Under the pieces are notes generated by a model. The model was not told the origin of the DNA, did not search any database, and saw nothing but the letters and a program-made list of their open reading frames with translations. A stretch of 64,000 nt of DNA from Pardosa pseudoannulata. Its lineage: Eukaryota; Arthropoda; Arachnida; Araneae; Lycosidae. Where the stretch lies: positions 137,487,498 to 137,551,497 of the forward strand of contig CM063502.1 of assembly GCA_032207245.1 (NCBI GenBank). The letters are read 5' to 3'. Position 1 is the first letter of the stretch. Each line of letters begins with the position of its first letter. This document shows positions 38,049 to 52,067 of this stretch, in pieces. Position numbers and translations under genes: made by a program.

Positions 38049-38105
38049 GGTTTTTTGGTTTGAAGTGGGGTGCTAGGGTTTAATATTTTGCAAGACGAGG
38101 GTTAA
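38049..38105 (-). repeat. SINE 3' tail fragment, copy 4
   Basis: The reverse complement contains TTAACCCTCGTCTTGCAAAA, then CCCTAGCACCCCACTTCAAA and an A/C-rich end, aligning with the tails at 2890, 5846 and 13830. The 5' part of the SINE is missing. Confidence 0.55.
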
Positions 38106-39210
<1,105 letters not shown>

Positions 39211-41094
39211 ATGTATAAATATAAACTTAATATTCAGTTAAATATAGAAATTTTCCAAAAATTGTATTTTACTTAGACAAGTATATCTGTATGATAAAAT
39301 ATAAACACATGTACAAGTGAATCAGTTATGATCAAATAATACTAGGTAAATTTCTAAATTTAAATAAATAGATTGTATCTTAATTATTGTATTGTTATTT
39401 TTCATTAAAAGTAAGCAAGTAATGTTGTGAAAGATACACTATTTTGTTCCCTATTTTGTTTTATATACATGCATAAACGTAATAGCCATCCCTTAAAAAA
39501 AATTCTTATTTTTTTCAGGTTTATAATTAAAGATACTGATTTATGGTCGACCGAATATCCCTACTCTTTATAAAGGGAGATATGTTTTTAGACAGTCAAC
39601 TTCAGTGAATTCAAATATCCCAGGATCTATTCTCAGATCATCTCATACTCAGAACTTAAATTCAAGTGTCATATGAACACTCCGCCTTTTTAGTTAAAGA
39701 AGACACTAAATATTATTCATATATTCACTCTCTTTCAAAACAGACTGACGATGAGTGTGCTCCAAACAAAATGTTATGTAAAATAACAGGAACTTTTTGT
39801 AGAACTAAAAGGTTATGAACCATGTACCTATACATTTCTTTGGTTAATTTTAATGGTTGTTGTATTAGTTAACTGAAAGTGACTCTTACTCTGTTACCTA
39901 ATTACTTTTTAGTTATATGTATACACCATATATAATATCTAACAGAAAGAATTTATGAATATTGTATAAATACGCCTTAAAGTTTGTCTCATAAAATATT
40001 AATGTTATTAAGTTCAATTCACTGTAACATATAATAGGTCTTTTGTAAATATAAATACATCTGAAAAAAAGATCAGGAAATGAATAAAGCCATAAATGTA
40101 TTTAAATATAAGAAAAGTGAATAGCCGATATTGATTGACTGAATAGCTGATACTGAATAAATGTTTGCGAGATAGTTGTGTTTAGCTTTGGAGGTGTTTG
40201 TGAATGTGAATATACATTAAAACGTAATTTAATCTTTAAACGTAATTTAATAATTAAAATCTTTAAGCTTAAAATGAAAATCCAACTCAAATCACAAATT
40301 GTAAAAGAAAACATTCAGACATCTGTTTCACATCTTTGAGCTAGCTGCATTCTTATTGCGGTAAAATTAATTCAGTGGCTAGTAAAACAATACGCCTAAA
40401 ATGAGCGTAGATACCATTGACAATAGTTATGTGTTTTTCAATATATAACGGCATTCAGAATCTATGTTAACGCTGTTTAACGTCTTATTCTGCATAACAA
40501 TTCACCTTCGATAAACATTCCCAAGACCAAAGAAAAAAACTAAAAAGTCAATTTAGTTACTAATTAGTTATTTACATGATAAAATTTTAGTGTAGTATTT
40601 TATTGCATGTTATTAAGTCTAATAAATATAAAAAGGGTAAATTAACTAAAACTTAAGTATTTTTTTATATCCAAGTTATGTGGATCAGGCGTCGGTCTAT
40701 TTGATTTAAACATCTCAAAATACCTTTTGAAACAGTCTGATGTTTAATGTTCAAACTATTATAAAATTAAAACTTTTACTATGCAGTAAATATGTATGTG
40801 GTTTTGTTTTAATTATCCTTGCCCTCGCCTAAAAGAATAAACATCTTTTGAAAATGTATATATTTTTCAAAAGGTGTCATTGTTTAAAATCCTCATTAAA
40901 TAAAGTTGGTTAAAACTTCTGACCAAAAAAATTAATTAGTGGGCTGCTTGTCTGAGTACGTTGCTTTTTGTGGTAAGTTTTAAACAAGAATGTTTGATAT
41001 TTTGATGACTAAATAAACTCTTTAAGAATCAGGGTAAAAAATTTATATTTATACTGTAAACTAGTTTTGAACTATATATTTTTTAATTTAATGT
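39211..41094. other. Gene-free stretch with an old partial duplicate
   Basis: 39650-39910 is a diverged copy of the start of the 43.8-kb duplicated unit (listed separately). A hairpin CTTTTGAAAA/TTTTCAAAAG lies at 40845-40873. No gene. Confidence 0.5.
39650..39910 (+). repeat. Diverged third copy of the 891-bp unit (partial)
   Basis: Aligns with 43785-44030 in the same orientation. Shared blocks include TTCAAGTGTCA, CTCTTTCAAAACA, CTGACGATGAGT, ATGTTATGTAAAA and CCTATACATTTCTTT. Similarity fades after about 39910. It is clearly older than the tandem pair. Confidence 0.65.
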
Positions 41095-41400
<306 letters not shown>

Positions 41401-42135
41401 TTGTATTTGTAGCGGCTTCAAAACTGTATTATATAACGTTCGTCACTGTGCATTTAGCACACTGTTCAGATTGTAAATGAAAGAAGCAGAAATTTTAATT
41501 GTTTCCTTCAGATTTAAACGAACACATTTTCAGTATAAAAAGATCAAAGAAAGATAGAAAGGATTCGATTCTTGTTAGATGAATAATGTATAAAATGATT
41601 TTGTTTTCTCCCTTTTAGTTGCATGAGAAGAAAACTTCTATTAGAAGATTGGAAAAAGTTGCGTTTAGCATTCTGAGAGAGAAAAAGGAGAATCATCTAA
41701 AATATAAAAGCGAGCGTAATTTCATTTTCTATATTTAAGTACATTATTTGCAGCTAAAGAACGAGAACAAAAAGTGCAAGCATTTGCCAATAAAAACATT
41801 CTCTTCACGTTTTAACAAATTGTCTTGTTGCAAAAAAAAAATAACATAGAAAAAAATACGTAAAGAGGATGAGAAAAGTAAGAAACTTGAAATATTTTTG
41901 CAACCTAGGAAATGGTAAATAACCTTTTATGAATTTTCTCAATGCAGTTTCTTCTCTAGTTCAAAAAACACGTCTATATGCTTTATCCTTGTACAAAACA
42001 TTTTTCATTACTTGGATTTATCCAAATAAAATAAAAATTCCTTATTAGATGTGTGTTTTAAATGTATAAATGACATGTTATTTTAGTAAAAAAATTTACT
42101 ATTCATAATGGTAAACGCTGTCATATTCCTGATCT
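41401..42135. other. Gene-free AT-rich stretch
   Basis: Nothing recognised. Confidence 0.45.
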
Positions 42136-42139
42136 TTAA

Positions 42140-42641
42140 CCCATTAATGCCCGGATATTTCTGACTAAATATTGATAAATATCTAACATAGAAGCTATTG
42201 TAGACTACTGGAAATAGAACAAAATGTGAAATTTAAACACCTTTAAATATGACATCAAGTCATCATTAGTGAGGCGGTGTCATTTTAAAACATAATAAGA
42301 TGTCATTTTTTTTTAAAAATAGGAAAAACTTTGCGATAAGAGATTTATAGTTATCATATATGAGCAAAGTACTGTGAAGGGGTAATTTATTACACATTTG
42401 GCTATTCGCTATGATTTCGGCCGGTGTACGTTCAGAAACAGTAAGTTCTTATTACAATTTTCAAAATTATAACATGTGGATCGAAATGACAAAATTATAG
42501 ATAATACTATAGTTGAAAACTTGGGAGATAATTCATAAGATAAATGCCTATTTTCATTAAAAAAATCGTTTCAAGAAAACATAAAAGTTCTACTAATCAT
42601 TTTTTGACTATCTTCAAATGAAGATCCTGGACGTTAATGGG
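42140..42641. mobile_element. TTAA-type (piggyBac-like) non-autonomous element
   Basis: A 502-bp element. It begins CCCATTAATGCCCGGAT after TTAA (42136-42139) and ends ATCCTGGACGTTAATGGG, so the termini are inverted repeats of about 18 bp with two or three transitions. The bases after the right end are TCTT, not TTAA, so one copy of the target site has mutated. Its termini differ from those of the 10.3/37.3-kb MITE and the 17.9-kb element, making it a third TTAA-type family here. No coding region. Confidence 0.75.
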
Positions 42642-43784
42642 TCTTCTTACAAGAAGGAAATAATGCAGTCTCTTGAATACCATCAGAAGGCCTCGATTTC
42701 TTAATTTTTATGAAATGTATAACTTCTGAATTGTTATACAAGTACTACGAGATGTATCTAAAAAGTACTAAAATTAAAATCTGTTTTACTTATTTAACAA
42801 TACTTTTATTACCGACCTCTTTACTGGCAATACACTGTTTCCGACTATTGTTCCAGTGTTAAAATGCCTCCTGCAAAGAATTTTCTAGGGTGGCTCGTAG
42901 GTCTCTTTTTGCATTAACCTCTGCGATGATTTACAGGCGACATTCCTTTAAATGGAGTTTAACAATTTTTAAAACCGAAAAATAAATCTTTTGGGATTCC
43001 AGATATAATTGTAGAGGGGGTACAAAGGGAGTTATATTTTACATAATTGTGTGTGAGAAACAACACGTGAACCTGCTTATTTTCAGGGTTGCCATCCTTT
43101 TCGTACCCTGTGTACAGGAAAAGATTTAACCTTTTCGTGTACAGAACCGCACTTAAATTATGATATTTTATTATCAATGTGGTATTAATTCATGATGAGC
43201 AAAAACTTTTCAAATAAAAAAATAAAAACAGCATCATTGATCTTTGACAGAAATCCTGACAGACTGACATTGTCTTTTTTAAAAACTTACTTAAATTACT
43301 AAATTAAATTACAACATATTTAAACTACAAAACTTAATTATTACACTCAAATTTAAACAGCATATTTTTTTAATCTATGTTCACCCGTATATTTGATTAA
43401 GCAATTAAAGTATATTTGTAAACGTTTTGCCTTCTTATTTACAAATTTTCTCTTTCTGTCACTCACACACGTTGAAGATTTTTAATTCTTACATCATTAC
43501 TTGTCATATCCGGCTTGGAGACTATATATTGCATACAGTTTTCTTTGAATAACACGCTAAAATAATTAGAATCTTTCAAGTCACTTAATTCATGCGATAT
43601 AAATTTGTATCTTTTTATACCAGGAATATTTTGGTTATTTAACTTTTTTCTGTTAGGCGTAATATTAGTTTTAATTCACTATTTCATTAAGGAAAGCATC
43701 AATGCAAAATTGAAAATATTTAGTGTTTGTTTTGTCACGCGATTAATGTATTTATTTTGATTATTCTTATTTACTTAAAAGAAC
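42642..43784. other. Stretch with a mariner-like remnant
   Basis: Apart from the remnant at 42805-42935, the region is AT-rich. The 72-codon minus-strand ORF at 42959-43177 could be further decayed transposon sequence, but no motif supports it. Confidence 0.4.
42805..42935 (-). pseudogene. Mariner-like transposase C-terminal remnant
   Basis: On the minus strand one frame reads AEVNAKRDLRATLENSLQEA, then F, a stop, and HWNN..RKQCIAS. This resembles the end of mariner-type transposases, where a helix with LxxxFQxxFxxW is followed by W..C and an Ile-Ala-Ser stretch. The terminal YFEGD-like residues are degraded. The catalytic domain is not visible upstream. The assignment rests on one short block and is moderate only. 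Confidence 0.45.
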
Positions 43785-43837
43785 TTACATTCAAGTGTCA
43801 AATCACTGCTCTAAATTTTTATTTAAAGAGGGTCTCT

Positions 43838-45600
43838 CTAAACATTATTCATTGATTCATTCTCTTTCAAAACAAACTGACGATGAGTATGCTTAAAAAA
43901 ATGTTATGTAAAACATCAGGAATTATTTTGTAGAAATAAAAGATTGTCAACCATGTCAGTCCTATACATTTCTTTCATTCATTTTAAGGGTTAAAGTACT
44001 AGTCAATTGAAAGTAACTTTTACTCTTATAATTGATTAATGATTGCGAAATGTTTAAGGATTGATAACATGATTTAATATATCCAAGTTTTAAGACATTT
44101 TTACGAGATGTAATATGTGAATTATCTCATTTTAGCTATTTTTATTTGGCTCACTTCGATCATTATAACTTTAATTTTCCTACTTTTTAAGTAAAACCTA
44201 TACCATTGTTTTAGTAACATAGTTATCATTTGGAAAGTTAAAAGTATTTTTTCTTTTATCGGGCGTTTAGAACTGTCTCACAAAATTCGCTTATATCTTT
44301 TGAAAATTAGAAAATGCAAACTATTTAACGTTTTTATTTAATCCTACAAATAGTAAGCAGGCAAACTCAAGATGTGTTTATATCAATTTAACGAAAATAT
44401 TTTTAATGTACTAGATTTAATAAGAAGCATAATATTAAACCCAGTTACTTTTCACAAAATATATATATCATCTTTTTATAATAACTAAAAATACTTTTGA
44501 TTTGAGTGAATACAAATAAAATTCTTCTTACTTAGTAAAAGCTTATATGGATATCATTTTACACATGCATGAATAGTTGCATCGCTTAAGGCTTACAGCT
44601 TTAAAAAAATTTAATGCATTTTAGACAATACGCTTAAAGTTTAAAATATATTTATATTTTCATTCATTAATATTAAATTAGATATATTAGCAAGAAAAAT
44701 TATGAAAAACATTATTCATTGATTCTGTCTAAACTTTATTCATTGATTCGTTCTCTTTCAAAACAAACTGACGATGAGTATGCTTCAAAAAAAATGTTAT
44801 GTAAAACATCAGGAATTACTTTGTAGAAATAAAAGGTTGTCAACCATGTCAGTCCTATACATTTCTTTCATTCATTTTAAGGGTTAAAGTACTAGTCAAT
44901 TGAAAGTAACTTTTACTCTTATAATTGATTAATGATTGCGGAATGTTTAAGGATTGATAACATGATTTAATATATCCAAGTTTTAAGACATTTTTACGAG
45001 ATGTAATATATGAATTATCTCATTTTAGCTATTTTATTTGGCTTACTTCGATTATTATAACTTTAATTTTGCTATTTTTAAGTAAAAACAATACCATTGT
45101 TTTTAGTAACATAGTTATCTTTTGGAAAGTTAAAAGTATTTTTTCTTATCGCGTGTTTAGAACTGTCTCACAAAATTCACTTATATCTTTTGAAAATTAG
45201 AAAATGCAAATTATTTAGAGTTTTTTTTTAATCCTACAAATAGTAAGTAGGCAAGCTCAAGATGTGTTTATATCAATTTAACGAAAATATTTTTAAGTAC
45301 TAGAATAAAGTATAAGAAGCATAATATTAAACCCAATGACTTTACACAAATTATATGAGTTCCTTTTATAATAACTAAAAACGCTTTTCATTTTGAGTTA
45401 ATGCAAATAAAATTCTTGTTACTTAAAAAATGAGTATATGGGTAACATTTTACGCATGCATAAATTGTTGCATCGCTCAAGGGTTATGGCTTTAAAAAAT
45501 TTTAATGTATATGAGATGATGCGTTTGAAGTTTAAAATATAGTTTTATTTTCATTCAAAAATACTAAATTAGCTATATTAGCTAGAAAAAATGTAAAAAT
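43838..45600 (+). repeat. 891-bp tandem duplication
   Basis: Two direct copies, about 43838-44728 and 44729-45600, with corresponding points 891 bases apart (AACAAACTGACGATGAGT at 43871 and 44762). They are roughly 90-95 percent alike along their length, with a few short indels. There is no ORF of note and no transposon terminus. A partial older copy in the same orientation lies at 39650-39910. Confidence 0.9.
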
Positions 45601-47350
45601 AAACAAATTCAGTTAATATATTGTACTGTGGTTTAATCAATAGTTTTGATGCTACTAAAATCTCACATAAAAGTATTAGATATACTATACAAAATAATAT
45701 GAGTGGAATAGAAAAAAAAAAACGATTACCCCTTTAATTCGGCTTTTTCAGCTCAAAACCACAAATTGTGTCAAAAACTTTATTAACGTGAACACTACTT
45801 AATGATAATGTACTTAACATTAATCTGCAGTCTTTTAGTTCTAAAAATAACCATAGATATCTATCGTTAATTTGATATTACTAATCACTATAAATTACAA
45901 CAACATAGTAACATAGAATAAATGGAAGGCTAATAAATTGGGTAATGTATTATGCGTACATAATAATGCTACTTCAGTTGATTAAGCTGTCGTTTTCTAT
46001 AACATGTATACATTTTACATGAACAAATAAAAGACTAAAACACTTGGATTTACACTTTGCTGTCCTGCATATATCTGTACCAGTTAAAAATTGCATTTAA
46101 ACTTACGGATTTTGTAAAATATTTATAATACTGCCTATTTCTTCTAAATTAAAATTATTTAACAAGTATATCTTAAGTGAAATAAAAAAATTGTTATTTG
46201 CTTATGCATTTAGTTCTTAAATATTCATACAAAAATCTAATGTTTTATTTAATAAATATATAAACAAATATCATACTATTTTGCTAATAAAATCAAAGTT
46301 AGTAAAATATATCGCATTAACCCAGTTATCAGTTGGTGACAGTGGGTAGGTAATTGATGAAAATCCTGATGAGATTTGTTAAGGACAGGTTTAAAAGCTG
46401 GAGGTGGGTGAAAACAGCAATGCTTCTAACTTGTGTCACCGCAACTGATCAAAGACATTCATTATCGTTACGAAGATCTTGTAAGCCCTTTTCGTTAAGC
46501 CCTTTTCCTCACTTTAGATTTCGCTAAGTCTTTAAATAATGCTCAAACTCATCCGATTTTCGGATGCCTGCCCACTTTTCAGAATAGAAAATTTCACTCA
46601 TTGGGGTGGATGTGTTTTTGGAGACTTCTATTCTTTTTCTCTGCTGCAGAGATATTAGTTCTAATTAAACGAACTGAACGTTTTTAAGAGTGAGAAAAAG
46701 GAGAAGAACTGTGTTATTAGATTCAAGCAAGGAAAGTTTAACAACTAATAAACGATTTGTTTAATTGAAAGTGGCTGAAATAATGAGAAAAGATGGATAC
46801 TTACTGTAAACTAAAATTAAGTGATAATTTACCAAAAGTACCGTAAATGATAAATACTTAATATTAAACAACAGAATTTTTTATTTCAACTAACTTTTAT
46901 TACAGCTATTATTATAAGAAATTTCATAATAAAAATTATTATATTTTGGTTGTCTGTGCTCTTTAAAAGGATCCGATTTCAGTAAAGTTCTTTTATTTCT
47001 ATAAATGACCTCAAAGTGTCCTACTACATTTTTATCACATACAGTCTTACAAACTACTGCAAAAATAACAAAATATTGCCATACAGCCTAGAACTGTACA
47101 ATAATTCTATTATATTTTATTATGTTTACTCTCCGATATTACTTCCGAAAGGGCTAATACGAATTTCTCAAAATACATAAGGGGCAAACTATAATTTTTT
47201 CTATATTTAAACTGTGAAAAAAATTTAAGATCCAATATAAACTAAGTCAGTTTTATACTACCTTTTCCTTTCAGAAACTGTTTAAGTTGTTATATCTTTC
47301 TAACAACCCATAATGCAAAACGGAGAAAGACAATTTATCTATTTTGCTGC
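45601..47350. other. Gene-free stretch
   Basis: 46320-46680 is less AT-rich and has a CATCCG/CGGATG hairpin with a 5-base loop near 46551-46567 and a doubled TAAGCCCTTTTC near 46480-46510. No family recognised. Confidence 0.45.
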
Positions 47351-47411
47351 TCTTTTTTTGGTTTTGGTTTAGAGCGTTATGGTCTACTTTTTTGTAATAC
47401 AAGGGCTAAGG
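47351..47411 (-). repeat. SINE 3' tail fragment, copy 5
   Basis: The reverse complement contains TTAGCCCTTGTATTACAAAA, then AGTAGACCATAACGCTCTAAA and an A/C-rich end, aligning with the other four tails. Only the 3' end of the SINE is present. Confidence 0.6.
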
Positions 47412-50119
47412 CTGATATCGTAATAAGTATAGTTTGGTTTTAGATAAAAATGTTCCAGTGAATAAAACCATTTTAGTGTCTTAAAAAAGAGTATTATTTA
47501 CAGACTTATGATAGACATAAAAATTTTCATAACCTTCGCAGTATAATCAATAATTATGATAGATTTTCAAGAAATTATTTCTCACTATTTTATTTCCAAA
47601 TTGTTCAAAACCCCAAACTATTGGCACTTTATAGTTAATAAAATTGTAACACATCGGTAAAAATAAATCTCTCTCTCAAACAGAATCAAGCACAATTTTA
47701 TTTCAAAGTGGACCTGGGTATTCATCATAAGAAAGATAAATGAACTGATTTGAATATTAAACTCAATGATGCGATGTATTTTACTAATACAATGACTCTT
47801 AAATAAAATCTGGTACAATTTGGTTAAGACTTGCATATAAAATTTCACCTATGTTATTCAAATTAGTATATCATGAGAAACTATTTCTAGTTTACCATGT
47901 TGAAAGCATCTCTCAAAAGAAATTTTCGGTGAATAAACACTACTTTAATTTAAAAAAGTTAAGGAATGTCGTCCTCATTGTGAGTACAATTTTTCATGAC
48001 GATAGTAAAATAGCAAAGAGACTAGTTTAAAGTAATCTAATATATGCATTCCAGGTTGGCTGTTCTGTTGAATGTTAGTAAACCTTCAAAATGTTTTAAG
48101 CTGTTAGTCTTATTCTAAACTCTTCTAAAAGCTTATACAGAGTTTTTCTAAGGAGCCTTCTTGGGCAAAACTCTAAACAAATAAGTACGATTTGGCTGGA
48201 GAAATAATAAAATACATTTTTATATTTGAAATAAAAATTCCTGAGCATACACGAGAATCATTGTGTATGCTAAAATATTATGTTTGTATATATAGAAGCT
48301 CCATTTTTCCGATATAAGAAAGGTATAAGATTGTAGGAATATTAAACTGGAAATATGTTGAAACTAGGAATATCATAAATGTCAATTTCTTAATATGAAG
48401 CATGAGTAAAGATCTTGGGAAATCAAATTATTCTTATAATGGGAAAACTTTATGAAACAACTCGAAATTATTCGATGGGTATTAGAAATTTTACACCATA
48501 TTTTCTGTCTCGTATAAGGTTTTGTCATCCAAGATTTCATGCTTACTAAAGAGACAGGTGATTAAAGGTAATACACCAAGTCAAAATTGAATACTAGTAT
48601 TTTGAAATTGCCATAAAATAAGATACATATTAGTTGGTATATTTAAAATAAATTAGTGATCATTCTCTTTTATTTTGGGGTTTGTTTTCTAGGAATAAAT
48701 GCTATTCAAAATTTCGTATCACCATTTTAATTTTAAAAACTAATATTGACCGAACATAAATCACAAGAAATTACTTTATTTTCATTGAAAATGCTTACTT
48801 GAAAAAACAAAATCAGATTGAAATGATTAACCTACTAAGGATTTTTAAAAATATGAGTTATTTCGCCTATAGTAAACTTTGCTATCTTATGTGTTATTTC
48901 TGAAACTTTAATTTAATGCTAAGAATAGTATAGTAAAATTTAAATATCATCTACTAGTTATCAATGTCTGAATATTTTTAAAAGCGATCTCATATAAAAT
49001 TTCAGATTTTGAAGAGTTGAGTTCTGTATTAAGAATTAAAATTTATTGTATTAATTTCTTTGAGACTATTGAGAAAAACCTGGAAATGAAACTCAACAAG
49101 GAAGTCTGAAATTGTATGTTTTTGATAGTGTATACACAAGAATACTAGCATGAATTGAATTTTAATAATAATGAGTAATATTAGTGTAAATGGAAAATAG
49201 AAAATACTACAAATACATTTTTATCACTAATCTTAATTTCCCAAAACATTTTTAAACGAAAACAAGCAGATATAGACATCAAACCCATGGCTCTATACGA
49301 TTGTTTAGAATCTAACGTTTATAATATATTTTGAATTATCAAATGTAGAAACTTACGCTCATGCTCCAAATTATCTTTATATAATAAAACATTAGTATTC
49401 AATGAAATATCTAATCAATGTAATTCATGTTTGCAGAAGCTGTAAGAAAAACAAGTTTAATTTTAGCATTATCCAATAAAAAGTTATCAAATTATTCCCG
49501 ATGTGCAAATCTAGGCTTACATCGTTCAAAGTTGAATCGAATGCTTTGAGAAGAGTGAATTCCTTCCACATTGCATTTGATTTCAGTGTGTATGAACTCA
49601 ATTCGTTTTTTATTGTTTCTAAGTATTATTTGGAAGAATTCGAAGCCAATCAAGGAAGCAGCCAGAAATTTTCATACTTCCAGACTGTGTCAGCAGTATG
49701 GAAAAATTTTGAAACCGATAGCATTGTTGTAAGAAACATTGGACTACTTTAAAAGACCGATATCTGGCAATAACTGATAATCATAATAGAAAATATACTG
49801 TTAGCTAATTCAGTTCAGAACTGACAGCTGCCATTGTAATTACTGAATTAGGGCAAACGGTATACAAAAGGATTAATAAAAAATATCTTTATGCCGGAAA
49901 GACAAGGGCACTATTTGATTCACTGTCTTTAAAAAACAAGAGGGGATGATTTAATTGATGCAAAGAATATCAGATCTAGAGTAAACACTAATAGTCCTAA
50001 GTACTTTTTACTGATTAGTCCAGGTATTTTTTACAGGTGGTTTTAAATGTGTTTCCACCTAGAAAAGTCAAGAACACTAAAGTATTTATCGAACATTATG
50101 AAACTTGACAATTTTCGTT
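47412..50119. other. Gene-free stretch
   Basis: AT-rich. The 83-codon ORF at 49501-49752 has a fairly balanced composition but no motif I recognise, and is left uncalled. Confidence 0.45.
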
Positions 50120-50395
50120 GTGCTGGTGTGATGGTATGGCTAGAATCAATTATCCATGGACGTTTTCCCCAACACGTTTTCAACGGCAGGTTGGGGACTG
50201 CAAAAAGTTGAGGTCTTAGAGCCTTGTGTAATACATTTCAGAGGTGCATATAAAATTTGCTTTATGGACGGTAATATTCCTAATCATAGAGCTAACTTCG
50301 TAGATGTTCACATTCAGAGACATTGAAAGACATTGAACATGTAGCGTGATTAGCAAAGTTATCTTAACCAACTAGAGAACTTATAGGACTACCTT
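50120..50395 (+). pseudogene. Tc1/mariner transposase fragment
   Basis: Read on the plus strand, GVMVWLESIIHGR (from about 50123) matches the block before the second catalytic residue of Tc1 transposases. After a frameshift near 50205, EVLEPCVIHFRGA and FMDGNIPNHRANFVD follow; the family has FMDDN here, so the second catalytic Asp is now Gly. A last scrap, DIEHVA, near 50330 corresponds to the PIEHVW motif, with sequence lost in between. No inverted repeats or TA flanks were found. It is unrelated in detail to the 27.7-kb element, so it represents a second Tc1 lineage. Confidence 0.75.
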
Positions 50396-50900
50396 ACAAG
50401 AGCAATTTTACTTATATTCTCCTCCTAGATATTTAAATGTTCTGAAAATGGAATTACTGGAAGAAGGGAAGTTATTATCCAACCTGTAGATAACAACGTT
50501 ATTGCTAGCAATAAAACACATTGTTGTCTGTATTGACATGTTAGATAATATATCCCATTTGACTTTAAACTCGTAAGGCTTAATTTTTTTCTGAGTTATT
50601 GTTTTTATAAACTCTGTCATTCTTAATACTATTTTTATTGTTTAATGCTTCAACTATATATCATATTCAGTGCGTAATATTTTACTTTCTAACTACGTGT
50701 TATATATATTTTAGGAAAATTTATAAAATCATAGTTTCCAGTTTCGGAGAAATTCAATAGTTTATACAAGTAAAGATACTTTTGGACATGTGTGCATTTA
50801 ATGTTTGCAAAGTATACTACTTTCTTTTAGTTCACAAAATACTAAATATTGTTATTACTCTATAAAATTAGATTTTTAGACAAAAAGAACAAATACCTAG
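50396..50900. other. Gene-free AT-rich spacer
   Basis: Nothing recognised between the Tc1 remnant and the Helitron. Confidence 0.5.
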
Positions 50901-52008
50901 TCTATATATATATAAATGAATTTGTATCTGTCTGCCTGTACTCTATAGACTCAAAAACCATGCATCCAATCGCCGTGAAAATTTAGGAAATTATTAGATA
51001 CATCCCTGAGAAGGTTTTTGTAAATTTTTAACGCTCGAAATCCATTCACCCCCTTTTTCGAGCATTTTATGTCATTATTCCAAGCATTATTTTCCCCGGT
51101 TAAACGCAAACGATTAAATGTTTAATTTATCTCAGCATAACTAAGTGAAAGAAGTAATATTTTTAGCAATGTGACGTCATCCCAAGTAGTTGTTTTAAAC
51201 GCTGTTTTCCTCGGTTAAAAGCAGGAGATTAAAATTTTCAATTTATCACATAATAAATAGGTGAAAACGATATTTTTCTACCGTTATGACGTCCTTCCTT
51301 TAAATATAGGAATTATTCATTTCTTATTTTATATTATTCAAACATCGTCTGCGTAGTATCCATTCGATTTGACCTGGAAATTTAGATATAAAGTGATTAA
51401 CTTTCCTTTCTATGTGACGCAAATTATAGCATTTTTATATAGGAACTAATTTTAAATTCAATTCTTGGTTCATATTTACGTTACAGTGAAATGTTTATCA
51501 ACAATATTTTAACAACAAAAAGTACAAATTTCTTCGACTCTCATGGGCAAATAAAAACCTATTATTTTACATAGTTATCTTTATATTCATATGGTTGTCA
51601 ATATGAATGTGTGTTTCTGTTTCATACAAAACCACGTGGTTTGGACAACATTTATTAATACCAACAAAATTAGCCCTGTTGCTGTCAAAACCTCAGCTTC
51701 CTATTCTACCACGTAATATGGCAAGATCTATTAACGTTGCTAATCAACGTACAGTAGTAATACAGTAATGTCATTTAGGGTTAAACTTATATTTTACCAT
51801 AAAAAAAGTTTGAGCAAATTTAATATAAGACACAAATTCGATTATAAAAACTGAATATTGTTATAATACGCTTATAATAGAAATATATAAATATGCCAAT
51901 GACTCGAACTGAACTGTGACGAATTTAGAGAGTTATGCACGAAAAAAAATCTTTGTTTGAAAGTAATATATTAACTTCACCGTAGCGAAGCACGGGCACA
52001 CTTGCTAT
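50901..52008 (+). mobile_element. Non-autonomous Helitron
   Basis: The left end, TCTATATATATATAAATGAA, then TGTCTGCCTGTACTCTATAG, is a very common 5' end of animal Helitrons. The right end has the expected small hairpin, CCGTAGCGAAGCACGG at 51980-51995, followed 9 bases later by CTAT (52005-52008), a variant of the CTRR terminus. As expected there are no inverted repeats or target duplication. The inside has at least two tandem units of about 115 bp, each with a GACGTC or GTCATT motif and a TTTTCC.CGGTTAAA.GCA stretch. No Rep/helicase gene is visible. Confidence 0.82.
51980..51995 (+). terminator. Helitron 3' hairpin
   Basis: CCGT and ACGG pair around an AGCGAAGC loop, just before the CTAT end. 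In rolling-circle elements this hairpin signals termination of strand transfer. Confidence 0.7.
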
Positions 52009-52067
52009 TATAAAATAAAAAAAATACAATATCATCAGCAAACATGCACATATAGTCAATTTGTGTC

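Noticed and set aside
43871..43970. Box C/D snoRNA in the tandem unit
   Set aside because: ACGATGA has one mismatch to box C, and no CTGA box D or terminal stem is placed correctly.
49501..49752. 83-codon plus-strand ORF
   Set aside because: Reasonable composition but no motif, no splice context and no recognised family.
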